64,000 nucleotides of DNA from Desulfobacteraceae bacterium UBA2174 (GTDB lineage Bacteria; Desulfobacterota; Desulfobacteria; Desulfobacterales; UBA2174), in the NCBI GenBank assembly GCA_002327445.1, contig DCWA01000011.1:1-64000 (forward strand), written 5' to 3'. A program made the position numbers and the translations under genes. The notes beneath the pieces were generated by a model, which did not search any database, was not told the DNA's origin, and was given only the letters and a program-made list of their open reading frames with translations. Shown here in pieces: positions 43,774 to 52,387 of this stretch (the first letter of the stretch is position 1; every line of letters begins with the position of its first letter).

Positions 43774-44931
43774 GTGGTTCGAGTTGGATTCCTTTTCAAT
43801 CATTATTTCATTCATCAAGTGCCTCATGCGGCTCCTTATGCTTTTGAGTTGTCGAGGCGTTATCCGAATATCGATGTCTTTATCGCATGCTCCTCTCGTC
43901 AAGAGATGAACTTTGCACAAGCCATCGCATCGCTCTATCCCGGACATCGCTGCCAATTCACGAAACTTAAGATCCCCTGGTATTACAGATGCGTCGATCC
44001 GATCATATCCAAGTGGATATTCATGCGCAAAAATATCGTTCTCCGTCATAATCTCAATTTTTTTCGGGGACTGGACGCGCTTGTGTCGCCGGAGCGCCAT
44101 TGTGTCAAGCTGCGCACCAAATATGGCCTGAAAGATTTGATCCTGATCAACACCCGTCATGGCGCAGGTGATAGGGAGGGGAGCTTCGATGACCGATCCG
44201 GTTCCTTTGATTTTACCCTTTTGCCGGGACAAAAATATGTTGATCGGCTCAAAGACTTGGGCTACCTGGCGAAAGGGCGCTATGCCGTGGTCGGCTACCC
44301 GAAATTCGAAGTCGTCCGTGGCCTGAGGCGGAACGTTCCGCGACTTTTCAACAATGATAATCCTACTATAATATATAATCCCCATTTTGACCCATCGGTC
44401 TCCTCCTGGAAGCCGATGGGGGTGGATGTTCTTGAATTTTTCAATAAAAACAGAGCTTTTAACGTGATTTTGGCCCCCCATGCGGTGCTTTTTAAAAGAA
44501 CCCACCGGCATCATGCCTCGCTTCCCGGCAAATACCGTTTAATCCCGAATATTCATGTCGATACAGGCAGTAACGCTTTAGCCGATATGACCTATACGCT
44601 TGCAGCCGATATCTACCTTGGGGATGTCAGCAGTCAAGTCTATGAATTTCTCCTGGAACCCCGTCCCTGTATTTTCCTTAACGGACATAAAGTCGCATGG
44701 CAGGGCAATCCATACTATGCGCATTGGAGGCTGGGGCAGGTAGTCGATAAAATTCAACCGGATTTGGGCCAGGCCCTGGAGCGGGCATTTACCGCACATC
44801 AGCAGTTTTTGGAAAAACAGCATGAGGCTTTCGTTTACACTTTCTATACTGAGGTAGGGACTACGGCGGCGGAGAGGGGAGCCGACGCCATAGCCAACTT
44901 TATTCTGACTTCGTCTAGTTTCCATCCATAA
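43774..44931 (+). CDS. CDP-glycerol glycerophosphotransferase-like protein
   Basis: The 385-residue product has the C-terminal GT-B-like signature of the CDP-glycerol:poly(glycerophosphate) glycerophosphotransferase family: 'NPTIIYNPHFDPSVSSWKPM', 'NVILAPHAVLFKRTH' and 'DIYLGDVSSQVYEFLLEPRP'. Here a Gram-negative island context suggests transfer of a polyol-phosphate to a lipid or surface glycan. No ATG is near the conserved start; GTG 43774 (with an AGGGG site) gives 'VVRVGFLFNHYFIHQ'. Upstream the frame runs open into the IS3 remnant, which is coincidental. Confidence 0.78.
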   Translation: MVRVGFLFNHYFIHQVPHAAPYAFELSRRYPNIDVFIACSSRQEMNFAQAIASLYPGHRCQFTKLKIPWYYRCVDPIISKWIFMRKNIVLRHNLNFFRGLDALVSPERHCVKLRTKYGLKDLILINTRHGAGDREGSFDDRSGSFDFTLLPGQKYVDRLKDLGYLAKGRYAVVGYPKFEVVRGLRRNVPRLFNNDNPTIIYNPHFDPSVSSWKPMGVDVLEFFNKNRAFNVILAPHAVLFKRTHRHHASLPGKYRLIPNIHVDTGSNALADMTYTLAADIYLGDVSSQVYEFLLEPRPCIFLNGHKVAWQGNPYYAHWRLGQVVDKIQPDLGQALERAFTAHQQFLEKQHEAFVYTFYTEVGTTAAERGADAIANFILTSSSFHP

Positions 44932-44979
44932 CTGGCTTACCGATCATGGAAGGCGTTGTATCCCCGTTTGGGTGTCGAT

Positions 44980-46182
44980 TCAGGCGGGAGCATGCCGCAA
45001 ACCGACATTTGCGGCCAAATCTCCGAACAGGGATACAATCCGCTCGATCTGCTCCTCCGTATGGGCCGCGCTGACGCTGCAGCGCAGCAGGCTTTCCCCC
45101 TTGGGGGCTGCCGGCGGCCATACCAGATTGACATAGATGCCGTTTTCGAGGAGTTCTTTCCAGCAAGCGAGGGTTTCTTCCTTCGATCCCATGTACACGG
45201 CAACCACCGGTGTCGGTTCGGGGCCGAGGCGGTATCCCAGCTCCGAAAGCCCCTCATAGAGCCTGTGGGCGTTTGCCCAGAGACGCTCGCGCAGATTCGC
45301 TCCGGCGGCAAGAACCTGAAGCGCCCGGCGCACCGAGGCGATGGTGGCCGGGGACGGAGACGCGGTAAAGAGGTAGGAGCGGCTCGCATAGCGTACCAGG
45401 TCGAGCTCGGGATGGTTGCTCACGCAGAATCCGCCGATGGCCCCGAGGCTTTTGCTGAAGGTGCCGATGATGAAATCGACGTCATCCATACAGCCGCACT
45501 CTTCCCCGAGCCCTCTGCCATTTTGGCCGAGAACCCCCAGCGAATGGGCCTCGTCGACCAAGAGCCAGAAGCCGTATCGCTTCTTCAGGGAGACGATTTT
45601 GGCCAGAGGCGCCCGGTCGCCGAGCATGCTGTAGATTCCCTCGACGATGATCAGGGTATTCTTTGCCCGGTCACCCAGGCGGCGCAGGCGCTTTTCGAGG
45701 TCGACGGTATCGTTGTGCCGGAAGCGGAGGATGTCGGCTCCCCCCATCCGGCAGCCGTCGTAGATGCTGGCATGGGAGTCGCCGTCTATAATTAAGGTGT
45801 CCCCGGGGCCGGTGAGGGTGGAGATGACGCCCAGGTTGGCGACGAATCCCGTGGAGAAGACGATGGCTTTGGCGCAGCCGAAGAACTCGGCCAGTTCCCT
45901 TTCCAGGGCACGATGCCCGGCGAATGTGCCGTTGGCCGTTCGCGAGCCGGTGGTGCCGGTCCCTTCAGATCGGGTAGCCTGGCAGGCCGCTTCGATGCAC
46001 CGGGGATCGAAGGTCAGCCCGAGGTAGTTGTTGGTACCCGCCAGAAGCACCTTGCGGCCGGCTATGCGGGCTTCGGTTGGCGAGAGGATCTCCTCAATCT
46101 CCACGTTGAATGGATCGATCCCCATCTCATCCAGCGCCTGGCGCGCTTGGGCAACGAATGCGAGTTTATCGAAGAGTCCCAT
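44980..46182 (-). CDS. spt: Serine palmitoyltransferase (alpha-oxoamine synthase)
   Basis: The 400-residue PLP enzyme shows 'GTNNYLGLTFDPRCIEAA', 'GTGTTGSRTANGTFAGHRAL', 'DGDSHASIYDGCRM', 'VDEAHSLGVLG' (PLP-ring Asp and His) and the Schiff-base lysine in 'GTFSKSLGAIGG'. This sequence pattern matches bacterial serine palmitoyltransferases, which condense serine with an acyl thioester to 3-ketosphinganine, the first step of sphingolipid synthesis. The closely related KBL and AONS enzymes are less likely because the adjacent genes are an ACP, a ketosphinganine-reductase-like SDR, an acyl-AMP ligase and a ceramide synthase. ACP is 3 bases upstream. Confidence 0.87.
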   Translation of the reverse strand: MGLFDKLAFVAQARQALDEMGIDPFNVEIEEILSPTEARIAGRKVLLAGTNNYLGLTFDPRCIEAACQATRSEGTGTTGSRTANGTFAGHRALERELAEFFGCAKAIVFSTGFVANLGVISTLTGPGDTLIIDGDSHASIYDGCRMGGADILRFRHNDTVDLEKRLRRLGDRAKNTLIIVEGIYSMLGDRAPLAKIVSLKKRYGFWLLVDEAHSLGVLGQNGRGLGEECGCMDDVDFIIGTFSKSLGAIGGFCVSNHPELDLVRYASRSYLFTASPSPATIASVRRALQVLAAGANLRERLWANAHRLYEGLSELGYRLGPEPTPVVAVYMGSKEETLACWKELLENGIYVNLVWPPAAPKGESLLRCSVSAAHTEEQIERIVSLFGDLAANVGLRHAPA

Positions 46183-46185
46183 GTC

Positions 46186-46443
46186 TCAGGCCTCGATTTC
46201 TTTTTGAATCCGCAAAACGAAATCCCTCACCGTCCGGATTTCGGCTAGCTCGTTCAAGGTGAAGGAAATATCGTAGGCATCCTCCACTTCCTGAACAAGT
46301 TCCATCACCCGAAGGGAGTCCAGACCAAGATCGTTGACAATTTCCATTTCCTCCCGGATGCATTCCGGAACCTTGTCGAAGCGCTCGAGGATCGCCTTGA
46401 CCGCTTCAAATATCTCCGCATAGTCTTTTTGGGGCACAGCCAT
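46186..46443 (-). CDS. Dedicated acyl carrier protein of the sphingolipid locus
   Basis: The 85-residue acidic helical protein has the phosphopantetheine site 'DLGLDSLRVMELVQEVED' (Ser in DSL). It supplies the acyl-ACP substrate to serine palmitoyltransferase or takes acyl groups from the adjacent acyl-AMP ligase. Lies between spt and the SDR gene with very short gaps. Confidence 0.9.
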   Translation of the reverse strand: MAVPQKDYAEIFEAVKAILERFDKVPECIREEMEIVNDLGLDSLRVMELVQEVEDAYDISFTLNELAEIRTVRDFVLRIQKEIEA

Positions 46444-46474
46444 GTTCCTCTACATTAAGAGCTTGATGAACGCG

Positions 46475-47443
46475 TCACCCGAGCGTGCGAAGCAACCCTT
46501 CGCGCAGCCCGACTTCCGGAGCCCAGCGGGTGACGCGCCTGAAATCCGAATGATCGCCGACCCAGTCATCGTGGCACAGTTCTCCAACCTTGCCCGGCGT
46601 CAGCATCGGCAGGTATCCCGTGAGACGGGAAAAGGCCAAGTTGACATGGGCCGCGGCATCCAGGGCGATCCGCGGAACATCGATACGCCTGACGGGACGC
46701 CGGTAGAGCTCGGAGGCTGTTTCCCGGACCTCTTCCCAGCAGTACCCTCCCGCCTTGCCGTCGTGCAGCTCGAAGCAGCCGCCGCTGCCGGCGCCGCTCA
46801 CCAGCCAGCTCAGGACCGCCTCCGCAAGGTCGTCGATGAAAATCAGCGAAAAGCGCCCTCGCCCACCTGCCGGGACAAAGGCGATTCCCCGCCGGAGCCA
46901 TCGCAGCAGGGGAAGCATTTCGCGATCTCCGGGGCCATACACCGCCGGCGGCCGGATGATCGTCCAGTCGAGCCCGTCCGCCGCGCCGCGCAGGACCTCT
47001 TCCCCTTGCCGCTTGCTTGCGGCATAGCAGGAGAGTTGCGGCGATCTGGCAGCCAGGGAGGAGATCAGAAGAAGGCGCGGAGAGTCCACCGAATTCCGCG
47101 CCATGGGTACGATCTTTGCCACTCCGGAAACGTTGGCCGGCACAAAGTCGGACACCGATGCGCCGCGCACGGATCCGGCACAATAAATAACGGCCGAAGC
47201 TCCGTCGAGAAGTTGCCTCAGACTTTCCTCACGGTTCAACTCGCCATGAATCCATGACAGCCCCGGCGCGTTGAAGCACGACGATATGGAGGCCGGGCGT
47301 ACCAGCGCCCTGACGCGAATATTTTCCCGCAGGAAGCGATGAATGAGGGATTTGCCGATGAAGCCGGTCCCGCCGGTCATGGCGACGGTTGTGACGTGGG
47401 CGGGCGCGGCATCATTGCGCGACTCGCGTACGGGTTCGACCAT
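46475..47443 (-). CDS. Extended SDR, probable 3-ketosphinganine reductase
   Basis: The 322-residue enzyme has the NAD(P)-binding 'VAMTGGTGFIGKSLIHRFL' (TGxxGxxG), 'VIYCAGSVRG', 'LLISSLAARS' and active site 'YAASKRQGEEVL' (YxxxK). It resembles atypical/epimerase-type SDRs such as the bacterial ketosphinganine reductase (CerR-type). The ATG at 47443 lies 5 bases beyond the end of the acyl-AMP ligase gene and has a GGGAGA site; the longer frame would overlap it heavily. Assignment rests on neighbourhood. Confidence 0.8.
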   Translation of the reverse strand: MVEPVRESRNDAAPAHVTTVAMTGGTGFIGKSLIHRFLRENIRVRALVRPASISSCFNAPGLSWIHGELNREESLRQLLDGASAVIYCAGSVRGASVSDFVPANVSGVAKIVPMARNSVDSPRLLLISSLAARSPQLSCYAASKRQGEEVLRGAADGLDWTIIRPPAVYGPGDREMLPLLRWLRRGIAFVPAGGRGRFSLIFIDDLAEAVLSWLVSGAGSGGCFELHDGKAGGYCWEEVRETASELYRRPVRRIDVPRIALDAAAHVNLAFSRLTGYLPMLTPGKVGELCHDDWVGDHSDFRRVTRWAPEVGLREGLLRTLG

Positions 47444-47447
47444 GCCC

Positions 47448-49214
47448 CTATCTCCCGGTTCGGCCGGCACACTGCAAGGGGGCTGAGAACAGATCCCGGT
47501 TCCGCCGGAGGAAATCGGCCCGCGCCATGCTTCTCGATATCTTCCCGGATGACGTTTGCGGCAGGGTGTGCGGGGGGACGAGCTCGACCATGCAATCGAT
47601 GCCGAACTCTTCCCTGACGCGACCGCGCAGGGCCTGCACCAGGCGGTCGCGTTCCGTCCCGTCGAACTGACGGCACTGAACGACCAGAACCACGGTCTCG
47701 TCTTCTCCAGCCTCGCCGATGGAAAATGCAACAGCGTCCCGCGAACGGATTCCCGGCATCTGCTCGGCTATGCATTCAATATCCTGCGGCCATATATTCC
47801 GGCCGTTGACGATGATCATGTCTTTTTTGCGGCCGGTGATAATCATTTGGCCGCCGGCCAGATAGGCGAGGTCTCCGGTATTGAGCCAACCGTCGGGAGA
47901 CAGGACTTCCCTTGTGGATTCCCGGTCGCCGAAGTATCCGCTCATGACGCTGGGTCCGCGCACATGCAGCACCCCGCAGCGCCGCTCGGGCAGGACCATC
48001 CCCCGCTCGTCGCGGATCTCGATCTCGTACCCGGGAAGGGGCGCGCCGCAGAAGACGAGTTCTCTCGTCTTTCCATTGCTTTTGCTATCTTCAACGGGCA
48101 TGGCTGTTCCGTTTTTCGCGAGCGTCTCGGCACTTATCCGGTCGATCACCAGACCTTCGCCCAGGGGGGCGAAACTGACGGCAAGGGAACATTCCGCCAG
48201 GCCGTACGAGGCGACAAAGGCCCGGGAATGGAAGCCGGCCGGTTCCAGCAGCCGGGCGAAACGTTCGAGGATATCCGCACGGATGGGCTCGGCACCGATC
48301 CCGGCAATGCGCCAGGAGCTCAGATCGTACGGTTCGATTTCGGTGGGGCGGATGCGCCGCGCACATAGGGCGTATCCGAAGGTGGGGCTGTAGGAAATTG
48401 TGGCGCGGTTCCTGGAAATCAATGCCGGCCAGAGCCGCGGTCGCATGGCGAAATCCCGCGTGCTCAGGTAATCGATGGAAAGCTGCGAAGCCATCGGCGC
48501 GAGAAGAAAGCCCACAAGCCCCATATCGTGGTAGAAGGGGAGCCATGAGGCGCACCTGTCTCCGGGGCGGACACCGAGCCCGTTGCGGATGATCCCTTTC
48601 AGGTTGGCCATGACCGCTTTCTGCGTGATCACGACCCCGCGCGGGAAACGGGTGCTGCCCGAAGTGTATTGCAGGTAGGCGACTTCATCGCGATGAGGAT
48701 GCTGCAGCGGCAAATCCGTCTCCGGAAGGGCGTCGAAGCAGGCTGGTTCCCCGACATGGACCAGATTCAGACCGTCAACGGCATCGGCCAGGAAGGGGCA
48801 GAAGGAGCTGGAACTCATTGCGGCCTTGGCTCCGCAGGAGACCAGGAGTTTGCGCAAATTTTCGCTAACGGCCTGGCGGCCGCCCAGATGGACTGCCGCG
48901 GGGAGAGGGACGGGAACCAGTCCGGCATACTGGCAGGCGAAGAAAAAGCGCACAAAATCGGCATCGGTACCGGCGATCAGGGCCATGCGCTCGCCCCGCT
49001 CGAGGCCCAGCCCCAGGAGCTTGCCCGCCAGCGACCGGGCACCGTCTCGCAACCGCGCATAGGAGAGGGAGGCTTCAAGCGCCCCTTTGCCGGAATAGAA
49101 ATTGATCCCCGTCGTGCCTTCGGCTGCATAATCGAGGGCCTCGGCCAGGGTCTGAAAATCGCCTTGACGCAAGGCGATGGAGTTTTCGGTCGGCGTCATT
49201 TTAAGTTCATTCAT
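47448..49214 (-). CDS. Fatty acyl-AMP ligase (FAAL-type adenylating enzyme)
   Basis: The 588-residue enzyme has P-loop 'YTSGSTRFPRGVVITQKAV', 'WLPFYHDMGLVGFLLAP', 'SYGLAECSLAVSFAPL' (A5), 'GWLNTGDLAYLAGGQMIITG' (A7) and 'SSGKISRSMARADF' with the catalytic Lys. The sequence is of the FAAL type that activates fatty acids and passes them to ACP. In the Caulobacter sphingolipid locus a comparable acyl synthetase is required. Upstream start MNEL (49214) overlaps nothing; an 88-base gap separates it from the next gene. Confidence 0.87.
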   Translation of the reverse strand: MNELKMTPTENSIALRQGDFQTLAEALDYAAEGTTGINFYSGKGALEASLSYARLRDGARSLAGKLLGLGLERGERMALIAGTDADFVRFFFACQYAGLVPVPLPAAVHLGGRQAVSENLRKLLVSCGAKAAMSSSSFCPFLADAVDGLNLVHVGEPACFDALPETDLPLQHPHRDEVAYLQYTSGSTRFPRGVVITQKAVMANLKGIIRNGLGVRPGDRCASWLPFYHDMGLVGFLLAPMASQLSIDYLSTRDFAMRPRLWPALISRNRATISYSPTFGYALCARRIRPTEIEPYDLSSWRIAGIGAEPIRADILERFARLLEPAGFHSRAFVASYGLAECSLAVSFAPLGEGLVIDRISAETLAKNGTAMPVEDSKSNGKTRELVFCGAPLPGYEIEIRDERGMVLPERRCGVLHVRGPSVMSGYFGDRESTREVLSPDGWLNTGDLAYLAGGQMIITGRKKDMIIVNGRNIWPQDIECIAEQMPGIRSRDAVAFSIGEAGEDETVVLVVQCRQFDGTERDRLVQALRGRVREEFGIDCMVELVPPHTLPQTSSGKISRSMARADFLRRNRDLFSAPLQCAGRTGR

Positions 49215-49302
49215 TCATAGAACCCCTCTGTCCGGGAACCCCTCTGACGGGCCTTCGCCTTATCTCCGCGGGGGCTCCCGGCGACGAGGCGGATCCGTTG
49301 TA

Positions 49303-50148
49303 TTATTGCACAGGTTCAATTCCATAGGAAGGCTTTCCTATCACGCTTTCCCGACGTCCTGAAAGGATTTTCTCCGTAAGAGCCCAGTCCTCGACCTTGT
49401 CGACGTCCACCGCCGCTTCCGCCTCGGGCATCCAGACCACGCCGGCGCGGGCATCCATCACGGACGACATGCGGGCCAATCCTTCTTCAAGGGTCAGGCG
49501 GCCGAGAAGATAGCGCAGGACAGCCATCAACCCGAGGGATTTTACGATTCTAAGGGGGTGCTTGCGCTGCTCTTCGACCCGCCGCCAGAAGATTACCGCA
49601 TTGCCGGCCCGGGGCGTGAGCAACGCAAAGAGATTGCATCCGCAGTATCCGCCATCGCGCAGGCGCGTTACGGTCCGGCGGCTTTCGGGAAAGGCTGCCG
49701 CCACCATCTCGGAGCGGGCGAGGCCGGCAACGACGTCGCATCCCGATTGGGCGGCCTTGGTGCAGAAACGATCGACCATCTCCGGCGTGAGGAGCGCGTG
49801 ATCCGCCGTGGTCACCAGCACCGGCCGGTCGGGCGGCAGTTCGCCCAGGGCCGCTTGGGCGCTACGGCTGGGCGATGGTTGGTTCTCGATCCAGCGAACC
49901 TTTGCGGAAGCGATCCGGGCATCGAGCTCGGGGGATTTGCCCGGGAGGCGGTCCGAGGAGCCGCATACAAGGCATGAATCTATGACGGCCGCACCTTCGA
50001 GGGCATCGAGCACGCGCAGGATCATGGGCCGCCCGGCAACGGGGACCAGCGCCTTGCAACTGACGCCGGCCGCCTTGACGAGGGGGTCTTCGGCGCCGCG
50101 GTCGCCGGCGAGAATAACGGCGACAAACTTTACGGGAACAGGGTTCAT
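49303..50148 (-). CDS. MobA-like NTP transferase of the sphingolipid locus
   Basis: The 281-residue protein has a nucleotidyltransferase N-terminus ('KFVAVILAGDRGAEDPLVKA', 'CKALVPVAGRPMILRVLDAL'), 'RPVLVTTADHALLTPEMVD' (metal Asp) and a C-terminal 'AAVDVDKVEDWALTEKIL'. The pattern is that of CTP/GTP-dependent MobA-like transferases. It may activate a headgroup precursor. Starts four bases inside the end of the ceramide synthase gene, so translationally coupled to it. Confidence 0.8.
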   Translation of the reverse strand: MNPVPVKFVAVILAGDRGAEDPLVKAAGVSCKALVPVAGRPMILRVLDALEGAAVIDSCLVCGSSDRLPGKSPELDARIASAKVRWIENQPSPSRSAQAALGELPPDRPVLVTTADHALLTPEMVDRFCTKAAQSGCDVVAGLARSEMVAAAFPESRRTVTRLRDGGYCGCNLFALLTPRAGNAVIFWRRVEEQRKHPLRIVKSLGLMAVLRYLLGRLTLEEGLARMSSVMDARAGVVWMPEAEAAVDVDKVEDWALTEKILSGRRESVIGKPSYGIEPVQ

Positions 50149-51347
50149 GTCAGCGGATCTCTCGCGCAAGCGAGGTCCTTGCGGTAAATGCGATAGCGCT
50201 TGTAGGACTTTCCGCCGATCGACTCGATGATCGCGCGCATTCCGATGTTGTTCTCAAGTATCCAGGACGCCTCTACTTCTTCCAGGCCGCGGCGGCGCGC
50301 CGAATCCTGCAGCGAGGTGATCAGCAGCAGAGCCAGGATGGCCCCGAGACGGTTCCCCTGATAACGCCGCCGAACTCCCATCAGCGGCACACGGCCGGTT
50401 TTCACGCCGCCGACCTTGAGCCGCCAGAGCAATTTGAGCCAGCCCAGGGGGAACAGCCTGCCGTCCAGATCCCTGATCGCTTCGTTGAGATTGGGGAAAA
50501 CCACCATCATTGCCGCCGGTTCGCCGTCAACTTCGGCGATGCGGACAAAGTCGGTCGGTACGAAGAGTTTGAGGCTTTTCCCCAAATCGTTGAACTCCTC
50601 CGTGGTAAATGGCAGGAAGCCCCAGTTGTTGGCCCAGGCATCTTCGAAGATGTCCTTGAGGATTGCCAGGTCTTCCGTGAATTCCCGGCGACGCATCGGT
50701 CGCAGGCGTACCTGTCCGGCAACGCGTGAGTTCAGTGACTCAAGCTGACGGGGCGCGGCAAAGTCCGACCGGATGCGATAGGCCAAGAGATCCTGCTCGG
50801 CGGTAAACCCCTGTTCTTCGATACGCCGGGAATAATAAGGCAGGGCATGCCCCATCATGATGACAGGGGGCGTGTCGAAGCCTTCGACGAGCAAGCCGCA
50901 TTCCTGATTGATCGAAAGGTTGAAGGGCCCCCGGATGCGTTTCATGCCCCGTTCGCGCAGCCAGGCTTGAGCGGTATCGAAAAGGGCTTGAAAGACCTCC
51001 GGATCATCCTGTGCCTCCAGCATTCCGAAAAAACCGGTATGGTCGTCGTAGCGCTGCAGATGGAGCTGGTCCACCTGGGCGCTGATGCGTCCGACGGTTT
51101 TGTTTCCGCGCCGGGCGATCCACGCCTGAAACGTGGCGTGTTCGAAATAGGGATTGTTCTTTGAGAGATGCGCCCTGCGTTCGAGGAGCAGGGGAGGAAT
51201 CCAGGCCGGGTCATGGGCATACAGCGATCCGGGAAGATGCAGAAATTCGCGGCGTGCGGCCTTGTCGCCTACTGGCAGGATTTGCAGCCGGGCGGTTGAG
51301 GAAGTGTCCTTTTCGGCCGTTGCCGATTCATGGGGTCGGGTGGTCAT
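50145..51347 (-). CDS. Bacterial ceramide synthase-like acyl-CoA N-acyltransferase (bCerS family)
   Basis: The 400-residue protein belongs to the acyl-CoA N-acyltransferase superfamily variant used as bacterial ceramide synthase: 'FLHLPGSLYAHDPAWIPPLL', 'GPFNLSINQECGLLVEGFDT' (the NxSxxxExGLLV motif), 'FEDAWANNWGFLPFTTEEF' and C-terminal 'GANRIGA-like' segment 'GVRRRYQGNRLGAILALLLI' with 'EASWILENNIGMRAIIESIG'. Such proteins are unrelated to eukaryotic ceramide synthases and acylate (3-keto)sphinganine. The neighbourhood with spt, ACP and reductase makes this a firm functional call. Confidence 0.87.
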   Translation of the reverse strand: MTTRPHESATAEKDTSSTARLQILPVGDKAARREFLHLPGSLYAHDPAWIPPLLLERRAHLSKNNPYFEHATFQAWIARRGNKTVGRISAQVDQLHLQRYDDHTGFFGMLEAQDDPEVFQALFDTAQAWLRERGMKRIRGPFNLSINQECGLLVEGFDTPPVIMMGHALPYYSRRIEEQGFTAEQDLLAYRIRSDFAAPRQLESLNSRVAGQVRLRPMRRREFTEDLAILKDIFEDAWANNWGFLPFTTEEFNDLGKSLKLFVPTDFVRIAEVDGEPAAMMVVFPNLNEAIRDLDGRLFPLGWLKLLWRLKVGGVKTGRVPLMGVRRRYQGNRLGAILALLLITSLQDSARRRGLEEVEASWILENNIGMRAIIESIGGKSYKRYRIYRKDLACARDPLT

Positions 51348-51449
51348 GGGTATCCGAAAGTACCTTTCCTTGGAGGTCCGGGGAAGCAGCTCGGGGCATG
51401 GCCCGCAACCGCTTTCTCAATTTATTTCACCGAACCGGGACAGCGATCT

Positions 51450-52208
51450 TTATACCGCTCCGCGCATGGCGCCGGCCTGTCTTTCCGCGATGGCGCGCAC
51501 CACTTTTGCGGCATGTTTCAGGTCCGCGGGGCAGTCGACCTCGCCCCAGAGCAGCCCTTCGATGCAGCAGGTCCAGACGGGCGTCTTCCGGGCCAGTTCG
51601 TCGATAACGGACAGATACCAGCGCTTGAGGGCGGCGGGATGACGCATGACATCTTCCACGGCTTGCCGGAACAGCTCCGGCCCCTCTCCGCGGAACAGCA
51701 GCATGCCGATGGACTCGGCGCGAACCTGGTCGAGGGGGAGGTCCTTGCCGATGCGTAGCAGGCGCGCGCCATCCAGAATGACCTTCATGTCATCGTCGTC
51801 ATAGCGGTTTTTGCGATCGATGGTTACCGTTACCGGGCGCGGCTCGGAGGCAAGGAGGGTTTCCAGGACAGGGGCCTGAAAGAGGGTGTCGCCGTTCAGG
51901 AGGATGAAATCCTCCGTCATCTCGGACCGGGCGATCCAGCAGGTGCCCAGGTTGTCGGCCACGGAGTGGAAGGGATTGAAAAGGATGCGTACGCCGTCTT
52001 GTCCGTAGCGGTCCTTGAGCCGTTGCTCGACCTTGTCGGCCCCGTACCCGACCACGACGCAGATGTCTTCGACGCCGCACTTGATCAGTTCATCGATCTG
52101 CCATTCAACCATGGTCCGGCCATGAATGGGAACGATACACTTGGGCCGTTCAGCGGTATAGGGAAGCAGTCTCTTGCCCTGCCCTGCGCTGAGAATAATG
52201 GCTTTCAT
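51450..52208 (-). CDS. Phosphocholine-cytidylyltransferase-type (LicC-like) NTP transferase
   Basis: The 252-residue enzyme has 'AIILSAGQGKRLLPYTAERP' (GxGxR nucleotide-binding), 'PKCIVPIHGRTMVEWQIDEL', 'FILLNGDTLFQAP' (catalytic Asp) and 'GEVDCPADLKHA' at the end. This is the LicC/CTP:phosphoalcohol cytidylyltransferase group. It could make CDP-inositol, CDP-glycerol or a similar headgroup donor for the CDP-alcohol transferase at 59225. ATG 52208; a longer frame adds 13 residues with no ribosome site. Confidence 0.82.
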   Translation of the reverse strand: MKAIILSAGQGKRLLPYTAERPKCIVPIHGRTMVEWQIDELIKCGVEDICVVVGYGADKVEQRLKDRYGQDGVRILFNPFHSVADNLGTCWIARSEMTEDFILLNGDTLFQAPVLETLLASEPRPVTVTIDRKNRYDDDDMKVILDGARLLRIGKDLPLDQVRAESIGMLLFRGEGPELFRQAVEDVMRHPAALKRWYLSVIDELARKTPVWTCCIEGLLWGEVDCPADLKHAAKVVRAIAERQAGAMRGAV

Positions 52209-52251
52209 GCTGTTTCGATCTCCTCTTCGTCTTGCGATAACCGGCAATTTC

Positions 52252-52281
52252 TTGTCGCCGGTAGCTTTAGTATGTTATAAT
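52252..52281 (+). promoter_or_regulatory. Candidate sigma-70 promoter of the lptFG-like pair
   Basis: TTGTCG (52252-52257), 18-base spacer and an extended -10 TGTTATAAT (hexamer 52276-52281), about 105 bases before the lptF start. The -35 lies inside an imperfect CCGGC/GCCGG pair (52241-52261) that may be an operator. The promoter is divergent from the nucleotidyltransferase gene. Confidence 0.45.
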
Positions 52282-52387
52282 CAAATTTTAACAATCTAGA
52301 GAAAATGTTGGTAAGAGTCAAGGGAATTGCCGTTGCGGGAACTTACATTTATCTCTTGCAGACTCATTTGAAGTGTTTGGAGCCGCT